A DNA stretch of 64,000 bases from Acetobacter okinawensis (GCF_002153655.1 NZ_JOPJ01000017.1:62001-126000); one strand, 5' to 3'. Shown: positions 1 through 9,281, counted from the first letter of the stretch. Numbers and translations: made by a program. Notes: a model not told the origin generated them from the sequence alone.

Positions 1-1153
1 CAATATTCTGGGTGCTGCCTGCAAAATCGCTCAGGTAGCGGCCCGTCTGCTGCACCAGGTCCACGCCCTTGGTCACCTGCTCGGCGGCAACGGAAATCAG
101 GCGTTTGATCTCGCTGGCCGAAGTTGCAGACTGCTCGGCAAGCGAGCGCACTTCCTGCGCGACCACGGCAAACCCACGCCCGGCCTCGCCCGCACGGGCG
201 GCTTCCACCCCTGCGTTCAGGGCCAGCACATTGGTCTGGAAGGCAATGCCGTCGATGACCGAAATAATTTCGCCAATCGCATCGGAGGAGGTTTTGATCC
301 CGTCCATGGCCTTGGTGGTTTCGGTCATGACGGAGGTTGCCGCCTTCACCTTTTCCAGCGCCTGCTGGCTTTCCGCGTTGGCATCGGCGCAGGCTTTGGC
401 GTTGCTTTGCACACCTTCGGTAATGGTCCGCACGGAGGAGGCAGCCTGCCCAAGGTTTGCGGCCTGCTTTTCTGTCCGCTTGGCCAGATCGTCCGATGCG
501 GTGGAAATTTCGGCAGCACCGGTGGAGATCAGGTCCGAGTTGGAGGCAACAGCACTCAGCGCCTCGTTCAGGCGGGAGGCGGAGTGGTTGAACGCATCAC
601 GCAGGGGGGCAAACTCGCCATCAAAAATCGGGTCTTCAATGCGCGCGCGCAGGTCGCCTTGCGCCATGTCGGCCAGAGCCTGCCCCAGACGCTCGATAAC
701 CAGATGGGTGTGCTTGTCGCGTTCCTGGCTGCCCGTCAGTGCGTCCTGAATTTCGGACGCCATGTTTTCCTGCCGCTGGCGCGCGGTTGCCTGCTCTTCC
801 ACCATGCGTGAGAAGCGCGCCATAATCCGGGCCAGACGGCCAACGCAGTCTTTGTTTTTAAGGAAGGGAATGTTGCTGTGGCTGACACCGTTGCCCAGTT
901 CCTCGCCCATGGTGGCGAGTTTTTCCACCGGCTCGGTAATCAGGCTTGTAAACCATCTCCATATCTGAAGAACAACAAGCTGGCCGAACACCAGAGCCGC
1001 CATGTTGATGATATACGTGTAATGGGCTGGCGCATGCCAGAAAAAGCCAACCGTCTCCACAATAATCTGTAAGACAAAATATGCTTCCAGACAGAGCATC
1101 ACAACCCGGATTTTATCACGGAACGGAGCGTCTTTGTTCAGCCATTGCAGCAT
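1..1153 (-). CDS. Methyl-accepting chemotaxis protein, 3' end outside window
   Basis: Chemoreceptor that controls CheA kinase. 384 codons are visible and the frame runs off the left edge. Translation shows two hydrophobic segments at about residues 17-38 and 47-68, separated by fewer than ten residues, so there is no periplasmic ligand domain. A HAMP-like linker and a long helical region follow. The signalling hairpin is clear near residues 320-360 ([20 protein letters not shown], then [18 protein letters not shown]). The start is ATG at 1153, chosen for the GAAGGAAG ribosome site 10-15 bases upstream. It lies beyond the fli operon on the same strand, which fits motility control. Ligand unknown; the architecture suggests sensing of a cytoplasmic or membrane-linked signal. 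Confidence 0.93.
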   Translation of the reverse strand, partial: MLQWLNKDAPFRDKIRVVMLCLEAYFVLQIIVETVGFFWHAPAHYTYIINMAALVFGQLVVLQIWRWFTSLITEPVEKLATMGEELGNGVSHSNIPFLKNKDCVGRLARIMARFSRMVEEQATARQRQENMASEIQDALTGSQERDKHTHLVIERLGQALADMAQGDLRARIEDPIFDGEFAPLRDAFNHSASRLNEALSAVASNSDLISTGAAEISTASDDLAKRTEKQAANLGQAASSVRTITEGVQSNAKACADANAESQQALEKVKAATSVMTETTKAMDGIKTSSDAIGEIISVIDGIAFQTNVLALNAGVEAARAGEAGRGFAVVAQEVRSLAEQSATSASEIKRLISVAAEQVTKGVDLVQQTGRYLSDFAGSTQNI

Positions 1154-1686
1154 ATCCGTGCAACTTCCTTCATATTGTCGGGGCGCCTTGCGTGGCAACT
1201 ACTGGCCGCTCCGCTGTCGCGCGGAACAGACACCAGCCAGTCATGTGGCCTAATGGGCCCCCTTGCACATTACAAAAAGCAGGAAACGCCAGACGACGCC
1301 CCTTGAGATAAAAAGCAGATAATCTGTTCTCATCCAGACACAGGGACCAGACAAGCTAGGCCTTCATACCGCGTTCGTGACTGGATGTCTTTACAGAAGA
1401 TTGTCTGGACCATTGACGGTCTGCTTTTTCTCCCAATAATAAAATTGCGTTAAAACAATACAGTAAAACCCAAAACGTACCCACCAGCCCGCCCGGCGGG
1501 TCCGGCTGGGTGGTCGCCTTGGTGCAAATGATAGCTTTTTTGTAGCAATGGGCAAGACTGCCCCCCTGCTGCTTTTTCTAAAAACCTTGCAATATATAAC
1601 AGAGCAGACGCACTACTGGCGGATATTTATTGCCATTTTGCAATCAATGCGCCCAACGCCATCACAGTGCCGGCAAGCAAACGCGC
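1154..1686. other. Intergenic region between fliP and the chemoreceptor gene
   Basis: 533 bases with no convincing gene. It holds a terminator-like inverted repeat at 1481-1513 and A/T-rich stretches. Short frames here lack ribosome sites and protein-like composition. The chemoreceptor promoter should lie in the right part, but I cannot place it with confidence. Confidence 0.5.
1481..1513 (-). terminator. Possible terminator of the fli operon
   Basis: Imperfect inverted repeat: CCACCAGCC (1481-1489) against GGCTGGGTGG (1504-1513), with an inner CCCG/CGGG pairing. Read on the minus strand it is followed by T-rich sequence (GTTTTGGGTTTT). It lies about 170 bases after the fliP stop, so it could also be an unrelated hairpin. 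Confidence 0.4.
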
Positions 1687-2463
1687 CTAACCACCAAAGC
1701 TGCGGACAAGCCCACCCGCCACCATCTGCCACCCATCTACCAGCACAAAGAAAATCAGCTTGAACGGCAAGGAGATGGTCGCGGGTGGCAACATCATCAT
1801 CCCAAGGCTCATCAGCACGCTGGATGTGACAATATCAATTACCAGAAACGGCAGGTAGAGCAGGAACCCCATCTCAAACCCACGGCTGAGTTCGCCCACC
1901 ATAAAAGCGGGCATGAGCACGCGCCACGGTGTTTCGGCCGGGGTGGCGGCTGCGGGCACATTGGCCAGACGCTCAAACGTTGCCAGATCAGCCGAGCGCA
2001 CATGCGAGAGCATGAACGTGCGAAAAGGCTCGGCTGCGGCCTTGAGCCCCTCCATTTCCTCCACCTGCCCTTCAATCATGGGGGAAATGCCCTGATCCCA
2101 CGACTGCTGGAAGGTGGGCTGCATGACAAAAAAGGTCAGGAACAGGCCAAGCCCGATCAGCACCGTATTGGGCGGTGTGCCCTGCGCGCCAATAGCCCCA
2201 CGCAGGAGCGAGAGCACAACAATAATCCGCGTAAACGCCGTCACCATAACCAGCAGGCTGGGCGCGAGGGACAGGATGGTGATCAGCGCCGTAAGCTGGA
2301 TAAGGCGGCTTGTGGTGCCTGCATCGCCCCCCTTGCCCAGATCAAGGGCAATGGACTGGGCATGCGCCACAACCGGCAGGCCCGCCAGCACGCCAACCGC
2401 CAGAGCGCACAGCCCCAGACTTGCAAACCACAGGCCACGTCTTGTCACGGCAGGCACTCTCAT
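1687..2463 (-). CDS. fliP: Flagellar type III export gate protein FliP
   Basis: Core of the membrane export gate (FliPQR) that passes flagellar subunits into the growing structure. 258 aa, the usual length. A cleavable-type N-terminal signal of about 35 residues ends near AHAQS. It is followed by the FliP pattern with hydrophobic helices (LSLAPSLLVMVTAFTRIIVV, then the C-terminal PFKLIFFVLVDGW). The start codon overlaps the fliO stop (ATGA), indicating translational coupling. Last gene of fliF-G-H-N-O-P. fliQ and fliR are not in the window. Confidence 0.97.
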   Translation of the reverse strand: MRVPAVTRRGLWFASLGLCALAVGVLAGLPVVAHAQSIALDLGKGGDAGTTSRLIQLTALITILSLAPSLLVMVTAFTRIIVVLSLLRGAIGAQGTPPNTVLIGLGLFLTFFVMQPTFQQSWDQGISPMIEGQVEEMEGLKAAAEPFRTFMLSHVRSADLATFERLANVPAAATPAETPWRVLMPAFMVGELSRGFEMGFLLYLPFLVIDIVTSSVLMSLGMMMLPPATISLPFKLIFFVLVDGWQMVAGGLVRSFGG

Positions 2464-2861
2464 GGCTGGGGACTCCGCTTTGGCAGGTCGGGCAAGGGCG
2501 GGGCCTGCGGGTCCGTCTGTGGGGTATCGGGGCGGGGGGGCGTTGGCCCCTCGTCCACCCAGCCCATGAACACATCATTGCCGCCGCCGGTCAGGATCAG
2601 CCCTTTTTTCTGCCCGTAACGAATCACACTGACCCGCCTGCGCTGGTCCACGGCCACACTCTCCATCACCGCCAGATCACGGGCCTGCCGTCCTTTGAGC
2701 AGATACGGCTCAACAAACTTCAGCCCATAACGGGACAGAAAAATAAGCCCGATCACCACCGCAAACGCGACAATGCAGGTTATGACCGGCGCAACAAACG
2801 ACCCCGCCCCAAGGCCCGTGGCTACGGGTGGGGTGGCCACAACAGCGGCTGCTCCGGCCAA
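2460..2861 (-). CDS. fliO: FliO-like flagellar biosynthesis protein
   Basis: Small membrane protein that helps FliP assemble. 133 aa with one membrane helix near residues 23-43, then a basic, soluble domain (RYGLKFVEPYLLKGRQARDL, DQRRRVSVIRYG) of the FliO/FlhO type and a proline-rich tail. FliO is poorly conserved, so the call rests partly on position between fliN and fliP, the usual place. It starts 5 bases after the fliN stop and overlaps fliP by 4 bases. Confidence 0.85.
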   Translation of the reverse strand: MAGAAAVVATPPVATGLGAGSFVAPVITCIVAFAVVIGLIFLSRYGLKFVEPYLLKGRQARDLAVMESVAVDQRRRVSVIRYGQKKGLILTGGGNDVFMGWVDEGPTPPRPDTPQTDPQAPPLPDLPKRSPQP

Positions 2862-2866
2862 GGCCC

Positions 2867-3238
2867 TTAACCGTTGTTTGTTGCGGAGGAGGACAGGATT
2901 TCCGTCATGGTCACGCCAATATGGTTGTCATCGACCACCACCACTTCGCCACGGGCGATCAGGCGGTTGTTGGCGTAAATATCCACGGCTTCGCCCAGCT
3001 TGCGGTCCAGCTCGACCACGGCCCCGCGCCCAAGGCGCAGCAACTGGTTAACCGGCATGGTGGCCGTGCCGATAACCGCCGTAATTTTAACCGGAATGTC
3101 ATAGACCGCCTCTTTCTGGGCGTCATCCACATCCTTGCCATCGGGGGCCGTGCCGGGGGCTGGTGTTGCGGAGGCATCCGGCGCCGGCACACTGGTGGCG
3201 AAATCCTCAAGCCCGATGTCGGTGTTCTCTGTTGTCAT
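2867..3238 (-). CDS. fliN: Flagellar motor switch protein FliN
   Basis: Part of the C-ring that switches rotation direction and binds FliH during export. 123 aa. The first 50 residues are acidic and Ala/Pro-rich. The C-terminal 75 form a SpoA domain (VKITAVIGTATMPVNQLLRL, VDIYANNRLIARGEVVVVDD, IGVTMTEIL). Start at ATG 3238, preceded by GGCGGAGA at a suitable distance; an upstream in-frame codon at 3295 would lie inside fliH. fliM is not in this operon. Confidence 0.95.
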   Translation of the reverse strand: MTTENTDIGLEDFATSVPAPDASATPAPGTAPDGKDVDDAQKEAVYDIPVKITAVIGTATMPVNQLLRLGRGAVVELDRKLGEAVDIYANNRLIARGEVVVVDDNHIGVTMTEILSSSATNNG

Positions 3239-3254
3239 GGTCGTCTCCGCCTGC

Positions 3255-4010
3255 TTATGCCTGCTCAGTATTCTGCTGCATGCGCTGGCGCGCAAGGGCT
3301 GTTACACTGGCAACTATTTTCTCAGCCATGCTTTTGCGCCACTGCACTGGGTCAATGACAATAGTGTTGGCTGCTGTGGAAATCCGTATAATGCCCTGCT
3401 CCATATCCGACACGGGCATGACCTGCACGCCGCCGTTATTTTGCAAGGCCGCCTGAAGACGCGGCAGGTCCGTGGGGCTGCACTGTACTGTCACATCCCC
3501 CTCGCACTCACGCGCAAAGCTTGCGGCATCGGCCAGCAGGTCGCGCTGCATGCCCTGCAACACCGCACCGTCAAGGGCGGTCAGGCTGCGCACAATCTCA
3601 ACCACCGTCCCCACAAACACCTGCGCGGCACGGGCCACTTCCTGGTCACGCCGTGCGTTTTCGGCTGCAAATGCTGCGGTCAGTTCGGCTATGCACCCGG
3701 TATAGAACGTCTGTAGCTCCGCATCCTTCTGCGCGGCACCTTGGGCCTGCCCGTCCCTGTGCGCCTGCTCCTGCAGGGCGGCCAGCTCGTCCCGCGTGAT
3801 GCTGAGCAGGTTGGGGTCGGGGGGAGGAGGCTCTGGCGGGTGCTCTTCCTCCTCCTTGGAGTCCTCATCGGCAACTGGTTCGGGGGGGGCGCCAAAGTCC
3901 TCCAGATCGATCATGCGCGGATAGGCGCGCGCAGGCGCATCCGCCGCAGAGGACGCACCATCCGCAGCAAAAACGCAAACACCGGAGCTAAAGGACCCCT
4001 TTGGCAGCAT
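3255..4010 (-). CDS. fliH: FliH-like flagellar export regulator
   Basis: Predicted negative regulator and C-ring docking partner of the export ATPase FliI. 251 aa. The N-terminus is acidic and proline-rich (EEEEHPPEPPPPDP), followed by a helical region with Ala/Glu-rich segments and a C-terminal V-ATPase-E-like domain (TDLPRLQAALQNNGGVQVMP, GIIRISTAANTIVIDPVQW). The start overlaps the fliG stop by one base (TAATG), so it is coupled. FliH proteins diverge strongly; the call combines this pattern with position between fliG and fliN. fliI is not in the window. Confidence 0.87.
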   Translation of the reverse strand: MLPKGSFSSGVCVFAADGASSAADAPARAYPRMIDLEDFGAPPEPVADEDSKEEEEHPPEPPPPDPNLLSITRDELAALQEQAHRDGQAQGAAQKDAELQTFYTGCIAELTAAFAAENARRDQEVARAAQVFVGTVVEIVRSLTALDGAVLQGMQRDLLADAASFARECEGDVTVQCSPTDLPRLQAALQNNGGVQVMPVSDMEQGIIRISTAANTIVIDPVQWRKSMAEKIVASVTALARQRMQQNTEQA

Positions 4011-5086
4011 TATGGAATGATCTCGTCGTTGCCGCCGTTTTCGGTCAGGTCAATCTCACCCGCATTGGCCATATTTTTGATAATGGTCACGATATCGACC
4101 TGTGCGGCGTCTGCGTCCTTCACGCGCACAGGGCCAAGGGCGGAAATTTCCTCGAGCAGAATACTGCCCGCACGCTTGGACATGCACTGCAAGAACATCT
4201 TGCGCACCGTCTCGGACGCGCCTTTGAGCGCGAGGGGCAGCTTTTCGCGGTCCACCTGCGCCACAATGCGCATAAGGGCCTCGTGCGGCAGACGTTTGAT
4301 ATCTTCGAAGGTGAACATAAGCGCTTTCACCTTTTCCATATCGTCGTGGTTGCGCTTGTCCATGGACGCCATAAGGCGCGTTTCTGTCTTGCGGTCGAAG
4401 TTGTTGAACACTTCGGCCAGCAGTTCGTAACTGTCGCGCTTGGCCGAACGACCAAGGGAGGAAATGAATTCCGAGCGCAAGGTGGCCTCCACGCTGTCGA
4501 GCACTTCGCGCTGCACCGTTTCCATGTGCAGCACGCGCATCATCACCTCGGTTGCGTAATCCTCTGGCAGCAGGGTCAGCACCCGTGCGGCATGGGCAGG
4601 CTGGAGACGGCTGAGAATAACGGCAGCAGTCTGCGGGTATTCGTTGCGCAGGTAGTTGGCCAGCACCAGCTCCTGCACATTGCCCAGCTTGTCCCACATG
4701 GTGCGCCCGGCCGGACCACGGATTTCTTCCATGATCTTGTCGACCTGCTCGCCCGACAGGGCCTTGCGCAGCAGTTCCTCGGTGGTTTCGTACGTACCCA
4801 CAAGCCCTTCGGACGATTCGAAGTTCTTGGTGAACTGCGCACACACCTCCTCCACCACGGACGCGCTGATAAGCCCCAGCCCCGCCATGGCCACGGACAC
4901 GTCGCGGACCTCGTCCTCCTGCAACTGCTTGAGCACCTTGACCGCGCGCTCACGCCCGGCGGCAAGGAGCAGAATGGCAACACGCTGTTTGCCGCTCAGG
5001 TGCCGGGTTTCATCATGCACAACCGAAGGTGGCGCTTCCTGCCGTGCTTCGGGGGGGGCGGCGGCCGCTGCTGCTGTCTCGGACAT
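4010..5086 (-). CDS. fliG: Flagellar motor switch protein FliG
   Basis: Switch protein joining the MS ring to the C-ring and contacting the stator for torque. 358 aa, slightly longer than usual because of an Ala/Pro-rich N-terminal extension of about 25 residues. Visible FliG features are the N-terminal domain (KQRVAILLLAAGRERAVKVL), the EHPQ-like region (LRNEYPQTAAVILSRLQPAH) and the charged C-terminal torque helix (GASETVRKMFLQCMSKRAG). It begins 3 bases after the fliF stop. Confidence 0.97.
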   Translation of the reverse strand: MSETAAAAAAPPEARQEAPPSVVHDETRHLSGKQRVAILLLAAGRERAVKVLKQLQEDEVRDVSVAMAGLGLISASVVEEVCAQFTKNFESSEGLVGTYETTEELLRKALSGEQVDKIMEEIRGPAGRTMWDKLGNVQELVLANYLRNEYPQTAAVILSRLQPAHAARVLTLLPEDYATEVMMRVLHMETVQREVLDSVEATLRSEFISSLGRSAKRDSYELLAEVFNNFDRKTETRLMASMDKRNHDDMEKVKALMFTFEDIKRLPHEALMRIVAQVDREKLPLALKGASETVRKMFLQCMSKRAGSILLEEISALGPVRVKDADAAQVDIVTIIKNMANAGEIDLTENGGNDEIIP

Positions 5087-5089
5087 GGC

Positions 5090-6730
5090 CTAGGCCCCCT
5101 TCTTCGGTTCCGGGGCGTTCAGCCAGCTCCGGATAATCAGCACGGTTTCATCAAGGTTGTTTTCAAAGCGATCGGCAACCCTATCCAGCGCTTCCTGCCG
5201 CAGCTTGCCCTGCACACCATCCAGATCCACGCCACTGCCTCCATCGGCCGCGCCGGAATGGAGCATCTGCCCATTGGCACCCATGGCCAGCGTGCCGCCT
5301 TCGGCCCCGGCGAGCAGCGCTTCCTGCCCGTGCCGTTCCTTGGACACAAGGGTAACCAGACCGGTGCGGCGCAGCATGGGACGCAGGCCAATAAACAGAG
5401 CGCCCAGAACCAGCAGGATGGGAATAACCCATTCCGCCACGTAAATAAGCATTTCGCGGCTGAAGTAGTCGGTGCGTGAACCTGCAAAGTCAAACCCGCC
5501 ATCGGGCATGAACCGCATGGAAACAACGCGCACCTCATCCCCACGGACCTTGTCAAACCCTACGGCAGTCTGTGCCAGCGTGGTAATGCGCTCCAGCTCG
5601 GAATCATCCAGCGGGGTCCAGACTTCCTTGCCGTTTTTGTCCTTGCTCATGGTGCCATCGACCAGCACCGCCATGCTTACGCGGGCAATGCGCGGGCGCG
5701 ACTGGTTTACAACCCGGACACGCTTGCCAATTTCGTAATTATTGGTCTCTTCTTCCCGGTCGTTGGTCGAGCCGGTCTTGTTGTCCTGATTGGCATTGGC
5801 GTTGGGCAGGTTGTTGCCCACCGTTGTGCTCGGACTGGATTCGGTGTTGACGCTCTTGTCCGAGCTTGTCTGCTGCGAGCGCAGGACCTGCTGGTTGGGA
5901 TCGTAGCTTTCGTCCGTTTCGTGCACTTCCTCGGTGGCCATGGTCACTGCGGCACGGGCGCGTACATGCCCCGCCCCCAATGTGGGGATGAGCATGTCCT
6001 CCACCGCCTGTGCAAGGCGCTGTTCTTCCGCATGACGGATTTTTTCCATCTGCGTTTCCTGCCCGGCCAGGCTGTCCGGGTCACCGGGTTTGACCAGCAC
6101 ATCGCCGCGCGTATCCACGATGGAAATATTCTGCGGGCGCAGGCCCGGCACGGCGGCGGCCACAAGGTTCTGGATCGCCTGAATGCCATCGGGCGCCATA
6201 CGGCCAGCACGGCCAATATCCAGCACCACACTGGCCTGCGAGGGATTGGTCTCGGTCGAGAACAGGTCACGGTGTGGCAGCACCAGATGCACGCGTACGT
6301 TGCGCACCCCGTTGAGCAGGCGGATGGAACGCTCAAGTTCCCCCTCCATGGCCCGGGTCTCGTTAATTGACTGTTCAAACTGTGTGCTGGTCAGGGTGCC
6401 GCTCTTGTCAAACAGCTCGTAGCCAACGGCGCCACCGCTTGGCAGGCCGTTTTTGGCCAGCAGAAGGCGCGCACTGGCAACCTTGTCCTTGGCCACAAAA
6501 ATGCGGGTGCCATCGGAGCTGGTGGTAAAGGAGATGTGGGCCTTGGCCAGGTCATCGGCCATTTCGGCCGCCTCGGTCAGGTCCAGATCACCATAGAGCA
6601 GCGTGCTCGCACCCACCCCGGCATAAAAGGCAAAATAGGCCAGAGCACCCAGCAGGGCCGCTCCGGCAACGCCCAGCGCAATCTGCTGCGTGCGGCCAAG
6701 AGCCTTGAGACTTGTGAGAAAGTTTTTCAT
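5090..6730 (-). CDS. fliF: Flagellar MS-ring protein FliF
   Basis: Forms the membrane ring that is the base of the flagellum and houses the export gate. 546 aa. One membrane helix lies near residues 17-40 and a second near 428-451. Between them are the ring-building motifs (LLYGDLDLTEAAEMADDL, ATSTQFEQSINETRAMEGEL-type region, LVLPHRDLF, ASVVLDI). The C-terminal tail after the second helix carries the FliG-binding end (NNLDETVLIIRSWLNAP). First gene of the fli operon. No good ribosome site precedes ATG 6730; that ATG overlaps the stop of a short upstream frame. Confidence 0.97.
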   Translation of the reverse strand: MKNFLTSLKALGRTQQIALGVAGAALLGALAYFAFYAGVGASTLLYGDLDLTEAAEMADDLAKAHISFTTSSDGTRIFVAKDKVASARLLLAKNGLPSGGAVGYELFDKSGTLTSTQFEQSINETRAMEGELERSIRLLNGVRNVRVHLVLPHRDLFSTETNPSQASVVLDIGRAGRMAPDGIQAIQNLVAAAVPGLRPQNISIVDTRGDVLVKPGDPDSLAGQETQMEKIRHAEEQRLAQAVEDMLIPTLGAGHVRARAAVTMATEEVHETDESYDPNQQVLRSQQTSSDKSVNTESSPSTTVGNNLPNANANQDNKTGSTNDREEETNNYEIGKRVRVVNQSRPRIARVSMAVLVDGTMSKDKNGKEVWTPLDDSELERITTLAQTAVGFDKVRGDEVRVVSMRFMPDGGFDFAGSRTDYFSREMLIYVAEWVIPILLVLGALFIGLRPMLRRTGLVTLVSKERHGQEALLAGAEGGTLAMGANGQMLHSGAADGGSGVDLDGVQGKLRQEALDRVADRFENNLDETVLIIRSWLNAPEPKKGA

Positions 6731-6942
6731 GCGGGAACGGCTACGCTGTCACGAAGGAAAAATGGGGAACCACACAACTCTCCAGACGTTTCAGCATCCA
6801 AACACTCCGCAGCGCCACCAGAGCATGGCCTTGCCATTGCCCTGTCCTGCCCGTCAAGCACAACAGCGCGCCTGTTGGCCATAAATACACGTTGCGCACC
6901 CTGTGCCACAGTAAAAGAACAGCCTTGCACCACCAGACCCAC
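6727..6942 (-). CDS. Possible small ORF coupled to fliF, doubtful
   Basis: A 71-codon frame (GTG at 6942, or GTG at 6933 with GGAG 8 bases upstream) whose TGA overlaps the fliF ATG as ATGA. The product matches no family I know and has mixed composition. The only support is the coupling geometry: fliF lacks its own Shine-Dalgarno site, so a translated leader here would explain its expression. It may equally be untranslated leader sequence. Confidence 0.22.
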   Translation of the reverse strand: MGLVVQGCSFTVAQGAQRVFMANRRAVVLDGQDRAMARPCSGGAAECLDAETSGELCGSPFFLRDSVAVPA

Positions 6943-6989
6943 TCCAGCTTGTATTGTACCCCGGTCCGGTGCGCCAGACGCACCCCGAT

Positions 6990-7325
6990 TTATGGATAAT
7001 AGGCGTTTGTTGGTGGCGCCTTTTTGATCGACATATTCAACCGCTGCGCGTTCTGGTCCTGCGTCAGCCCTGTTGGGCCTTCCGCCACCTCGCGCGCCAC
7101 GTTGGGCATCAGGTCAGGTCTGGCCCAGCAGTCCACACCATTCCAGCTCTGTGTGCAGTACGGCTGGGGCGCGGGCGGGCGCTCGGGGGGGGCACACCAG
7201 TCCTCCCCTTCCTGAATATAACCGGCATTGCACTCACGCCCGGTTATCTTGCTGGCAACCGTGTCGGCCGAACACCCCGCAACTGCCAGAAGCAGGCTTA
7301 CCATCACTGCGCGCCTGATTATCAT
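6990..7325 (-). CDS. Small Cys-rich predicted lipoprotein
   Basis: 111 aa, family not recognised. The N-terminus is a lipoprotein signal: MIIRRAVMVSLLLAVAGCS with lipobox VAGC, Cys18 as the predicted lipidation site. The mature part is short, Pro- and Trp-containing, with five further cysteines (ECNAGYIQEGEDWCAPP, PYCTQSWNGVDCWARPDL), which suggests disulfides in the periplasm. It lies between fliF and the MotE-like gene on the same strand, so it may be co-expressed with flagellar genes. A flagellar role is inference only. Confidence 0.8.
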   Translation of the reverse strand: MIIRRAVMVSLLLAVAGCSADTVASKITGRECNAGYIQEGEDWCAPPERPPAPQPYCTQSWNGVDCWARPDLMPNVAREVAEGPTGLTQDQNAQRLNMSIKKAPPTNAYYP

Positions 7326-7526
7326 GCCTTGTTGTTCCCGTCCTTCAAGCCCACATGCACCCTGCGCCCGAACTGGCTATGACGTAGGTGCCAGATGCTG
7401 CCAAGCCCGCCAGAGGCGGCCATTTGTGCCAGATGACGTGTTATTTTAAGCCAGTTCCCATGTAAATGCGAGCCAAGAGCCCACCTTACCCAAAAAAAGC
7501 GTGCGCACCCGCACCGTAACCGCCAG

Positions 7527-8462
7527 CTACTGTGCAGACGACCCGGCACCGCGCACACCCGCTGCCGGGGCAACCGGGGTTGCAGGCTTGGCCCACCATG
7601 TGGCTGTGCCTACGTTCTGCGCGACCCGGTCCCCACCATCGGCCCCATCGCCCGTGGCATGGAAGCTGCGGACCCCCGCCATGAACTGGGAGATCAGGTT
7701 CACCCGCTCGGGCGACATGTTCCCCATAATGGCCGAGACCTTGCGGGTGTTCATTTTACTGGCAACGGCAATCAGCACATGAATGTCCATGATGTTAAAG
7801 ACCGCCGCAGCCTCCTTGGGGGGCATGTCCTCATAAATCTTGACCAGCCGGTCAGTCTCGGCGTCCATGACCTCACGGTGGGCGGCCTGCTTCTGCTCCA
7901 GCGTGGCCATGGAGGCGTCAAGCGTATTCATTTTCTGGTCCAGCACGGCGCGTGCGGCATTGAGCACATGCTTTTGCTGGTCAAGCTGCTGCTGTTCGCC
8001 CTCAATGCTGGACTGGCGGGCCAGAATATCCTTGACCAGATCGGCCTCAGCCTTGCTGACCTCCGGGTCCGGGTCTGGCCCAAGGCCGGTCTTGACCTGC
8101 GCGCAGGAAATACCCTTGGAGCAGTCATCCGCCGCAACGCCGGTCTTCTTTTTGGCGCCGCCCGAGGAATCCCCCACATCGGGAGACATTTCCGCCGCCT
8201 CGTTGGCATCGAGCACGGACACCCAGCCCTCCAGCGCATCCTTGTCGCTTTTGGTCTTGCTGCTGGATTCATTCACGGCGGCAGGCGTGGTCTCGGCCGC
8301 GGCCGCACTGGCAACGGAGACAAGAGGCTGCGCAGCCGTGTCCGCACTATCGTCCTTCATGTGTCCGGCGATGGTGTGGATATTCATGGCCAGAAGAAGA
8401 GTCATCAGGCTTGATGAAATATGCACAAGTTTCCCGAACGACAAACGGGGTATCAGCATCAC
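7527..8462 (-). CDS. MotE-like periplasmic flagellar/stator chaperone
   Basis: 311 aa. An N-terminal hydrophobic segment (about residues 10-33) acts as signal or anchor. It is followed by a low-complexity Ala/Ser/Lys region, then a coiled coil (ILARQSSIEGEQQQLDQQKH, LEQKQAAHREVMDAETDRLV). The C-terminal MgtE-N/MotE-like domain reads IYEDMPPKEAAAVFNIMD and VSAIMGNMSPERVNLIS. Family knowledge: MotE in alphaproteobacteria stabilises the periplasmic protein MotC, which positions stators. Location in the flagellar cluster supports this. motA, motB and motC are not in the window. Two cysteines (DDCSKGISCAQ) could form a disulfide. Confidence 0.83.
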   Translation of the reverse strand: MMLIPRLSFGKLVHISSSLMTLLLAMNIHTIAGHMKDDSADTAAQPLVSVASAAAAETTPAAVNESSSKTKSDKDALEGWVSVLDANEAAEMSPDVGDSSGGAKKKTGVAADDCSKGISCAQVKTGLGPDPDPEVSKAEADLVKDILARQSSIEGEQQQLDQQKHVLNAARAVLDQKMNTLDASMATLEQKQAAHREVMDAETDRLVKIYEDMPPKEAAAVFNIMDIHVLIAVASKMNTRKVSAIMGNMSPERVNLISQFMAGVRSFHATGDGADGGDRVAQNVGTATWWAKPATPVAPAAGVRGAGSSAQ

Positions 8463-8579
8463 AACCTACGACATCTCTTCACAAAAACACTCTGACGGAC
8501 GGGCATGGCGGCAACACTGCACACACCGGGGAGCGCGTCAGCCACACCCCCCAAAGCCATGCCACGACCAGACACAGAC

Positions 8580-9281
8580 TTACGACTGCGTATCGGACGT
8601 TCCCACAAGGGAGGCATGACCATCTTCCGTCTCCGCCGAGGAACGGACAGCCTGATCAACACTCCCCCAGACCGAGCTGCCACCCGTAGCGGAGGACTTG
8701 CCTGCATCCGCCGTGGCGGACTTGGACGCACCGGAGGAGGATGAGGACGCCGTGGAGGAGGAGGACGCACCAGCCGCCGGAGTGGTCGGTGCGGGTTTGA
8801 TCTCAACCTTGACCGGCTTGGCAGCAGAGGCGGGCGTAGCCGCTGCAAAAGCAGGTGTTGCAGCCGGTGCCACAGCAGCCACAGGAGCAGGTGCCGCAAC
8901 AGAAGCAAAGGAGGACGTGCTGATCTTGAAGTCGCCCGTCAGTTCCGCACCGGGGTTGATGCTGCACCCGCTCATCCCTTCAAGGACAAGGGTGCAGTTC
9001 TGGATTTTGGCGGTGCTGGTGGCAAAAAAGCGCTTGGCGCGGACCGTCACGTTTTCGGCCGTGCCACGAATGACCACTTCTTCAGCAACCAGCTCGCCCG
9101 AGACCACACCACTTTCCAGCACATCCACAATCGGGGCCTGCAACTGCGCGCTGCGCACCGTGCCGCCGATGGCGATGGGGGCATCTGTTTCGCACTTCAG
9201 GCTGGCAACATTCAGCCCCTGTACAAGTATGGTCTGGTTAGGCTCGGCCAGGGTGCCGAATGCGTTGTCACCGTTCGTCAT
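8580..9281 (-). CDS. Bactofilin-like polymer-forming protein in flagellar cluster
   Basis: 233 aa. Residues about 15-118 show the short-period hydrophobic beta pattern of the bactofilin right-handed beta helix (ILVQGLNVASLKCETDAPIA, VVSGELVAEEVVIRGTAENV, NPGAELTGDFKI). The rest is a long Ala/Ser/Thr/Pro-rich tail without predicted structure. No signal peptide, so cytoplasmic or membrane-associated by polymerisation. Start ATG 9281 follows GGGAGATAAGC. Bactofilins act as scaffolds; some affect flagellar hook or basal-body placement. Here a flagellar role is inferred from position between the MotE-like gene and flgH. The family call is by pattern only. Confidence 0.68.
   Translation of the reverse strand: MTNGDNAFGTLAEPNQTILVQGLNVASLKCETDAPIAIGGTVRSAQLQAPIVDVLESGVVSGELVAEEVVIRGTAENVTVRAKRFFATSTAKIQNCTLVLEGMSGCSINPGAELTGDFKISTSSFASVAAPAPVAAVAPAATPAFAAATPASAAKPVKVEIKPAPTTPAAGASSSSTASSSSSGASKSATADAGKSSATGGSSVWGSVDQAVRSSAETEDGHASLVGTSDTQS

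Noticed and set aside
1630-2619. 329-codon plus-strand frame opposite fliP and fliO
   Set aside because: Shadow; FliP and FliO motifs are on the minus strand.
4001-5479. Long open frame on the plus strand opposite fliG and fliF (492 codons, His/Gly-rich)
   Set aside because: It is the antisense shadow of clear flagellar genes with GC-rich third positions; no ribosome site and no protein-like sequence.
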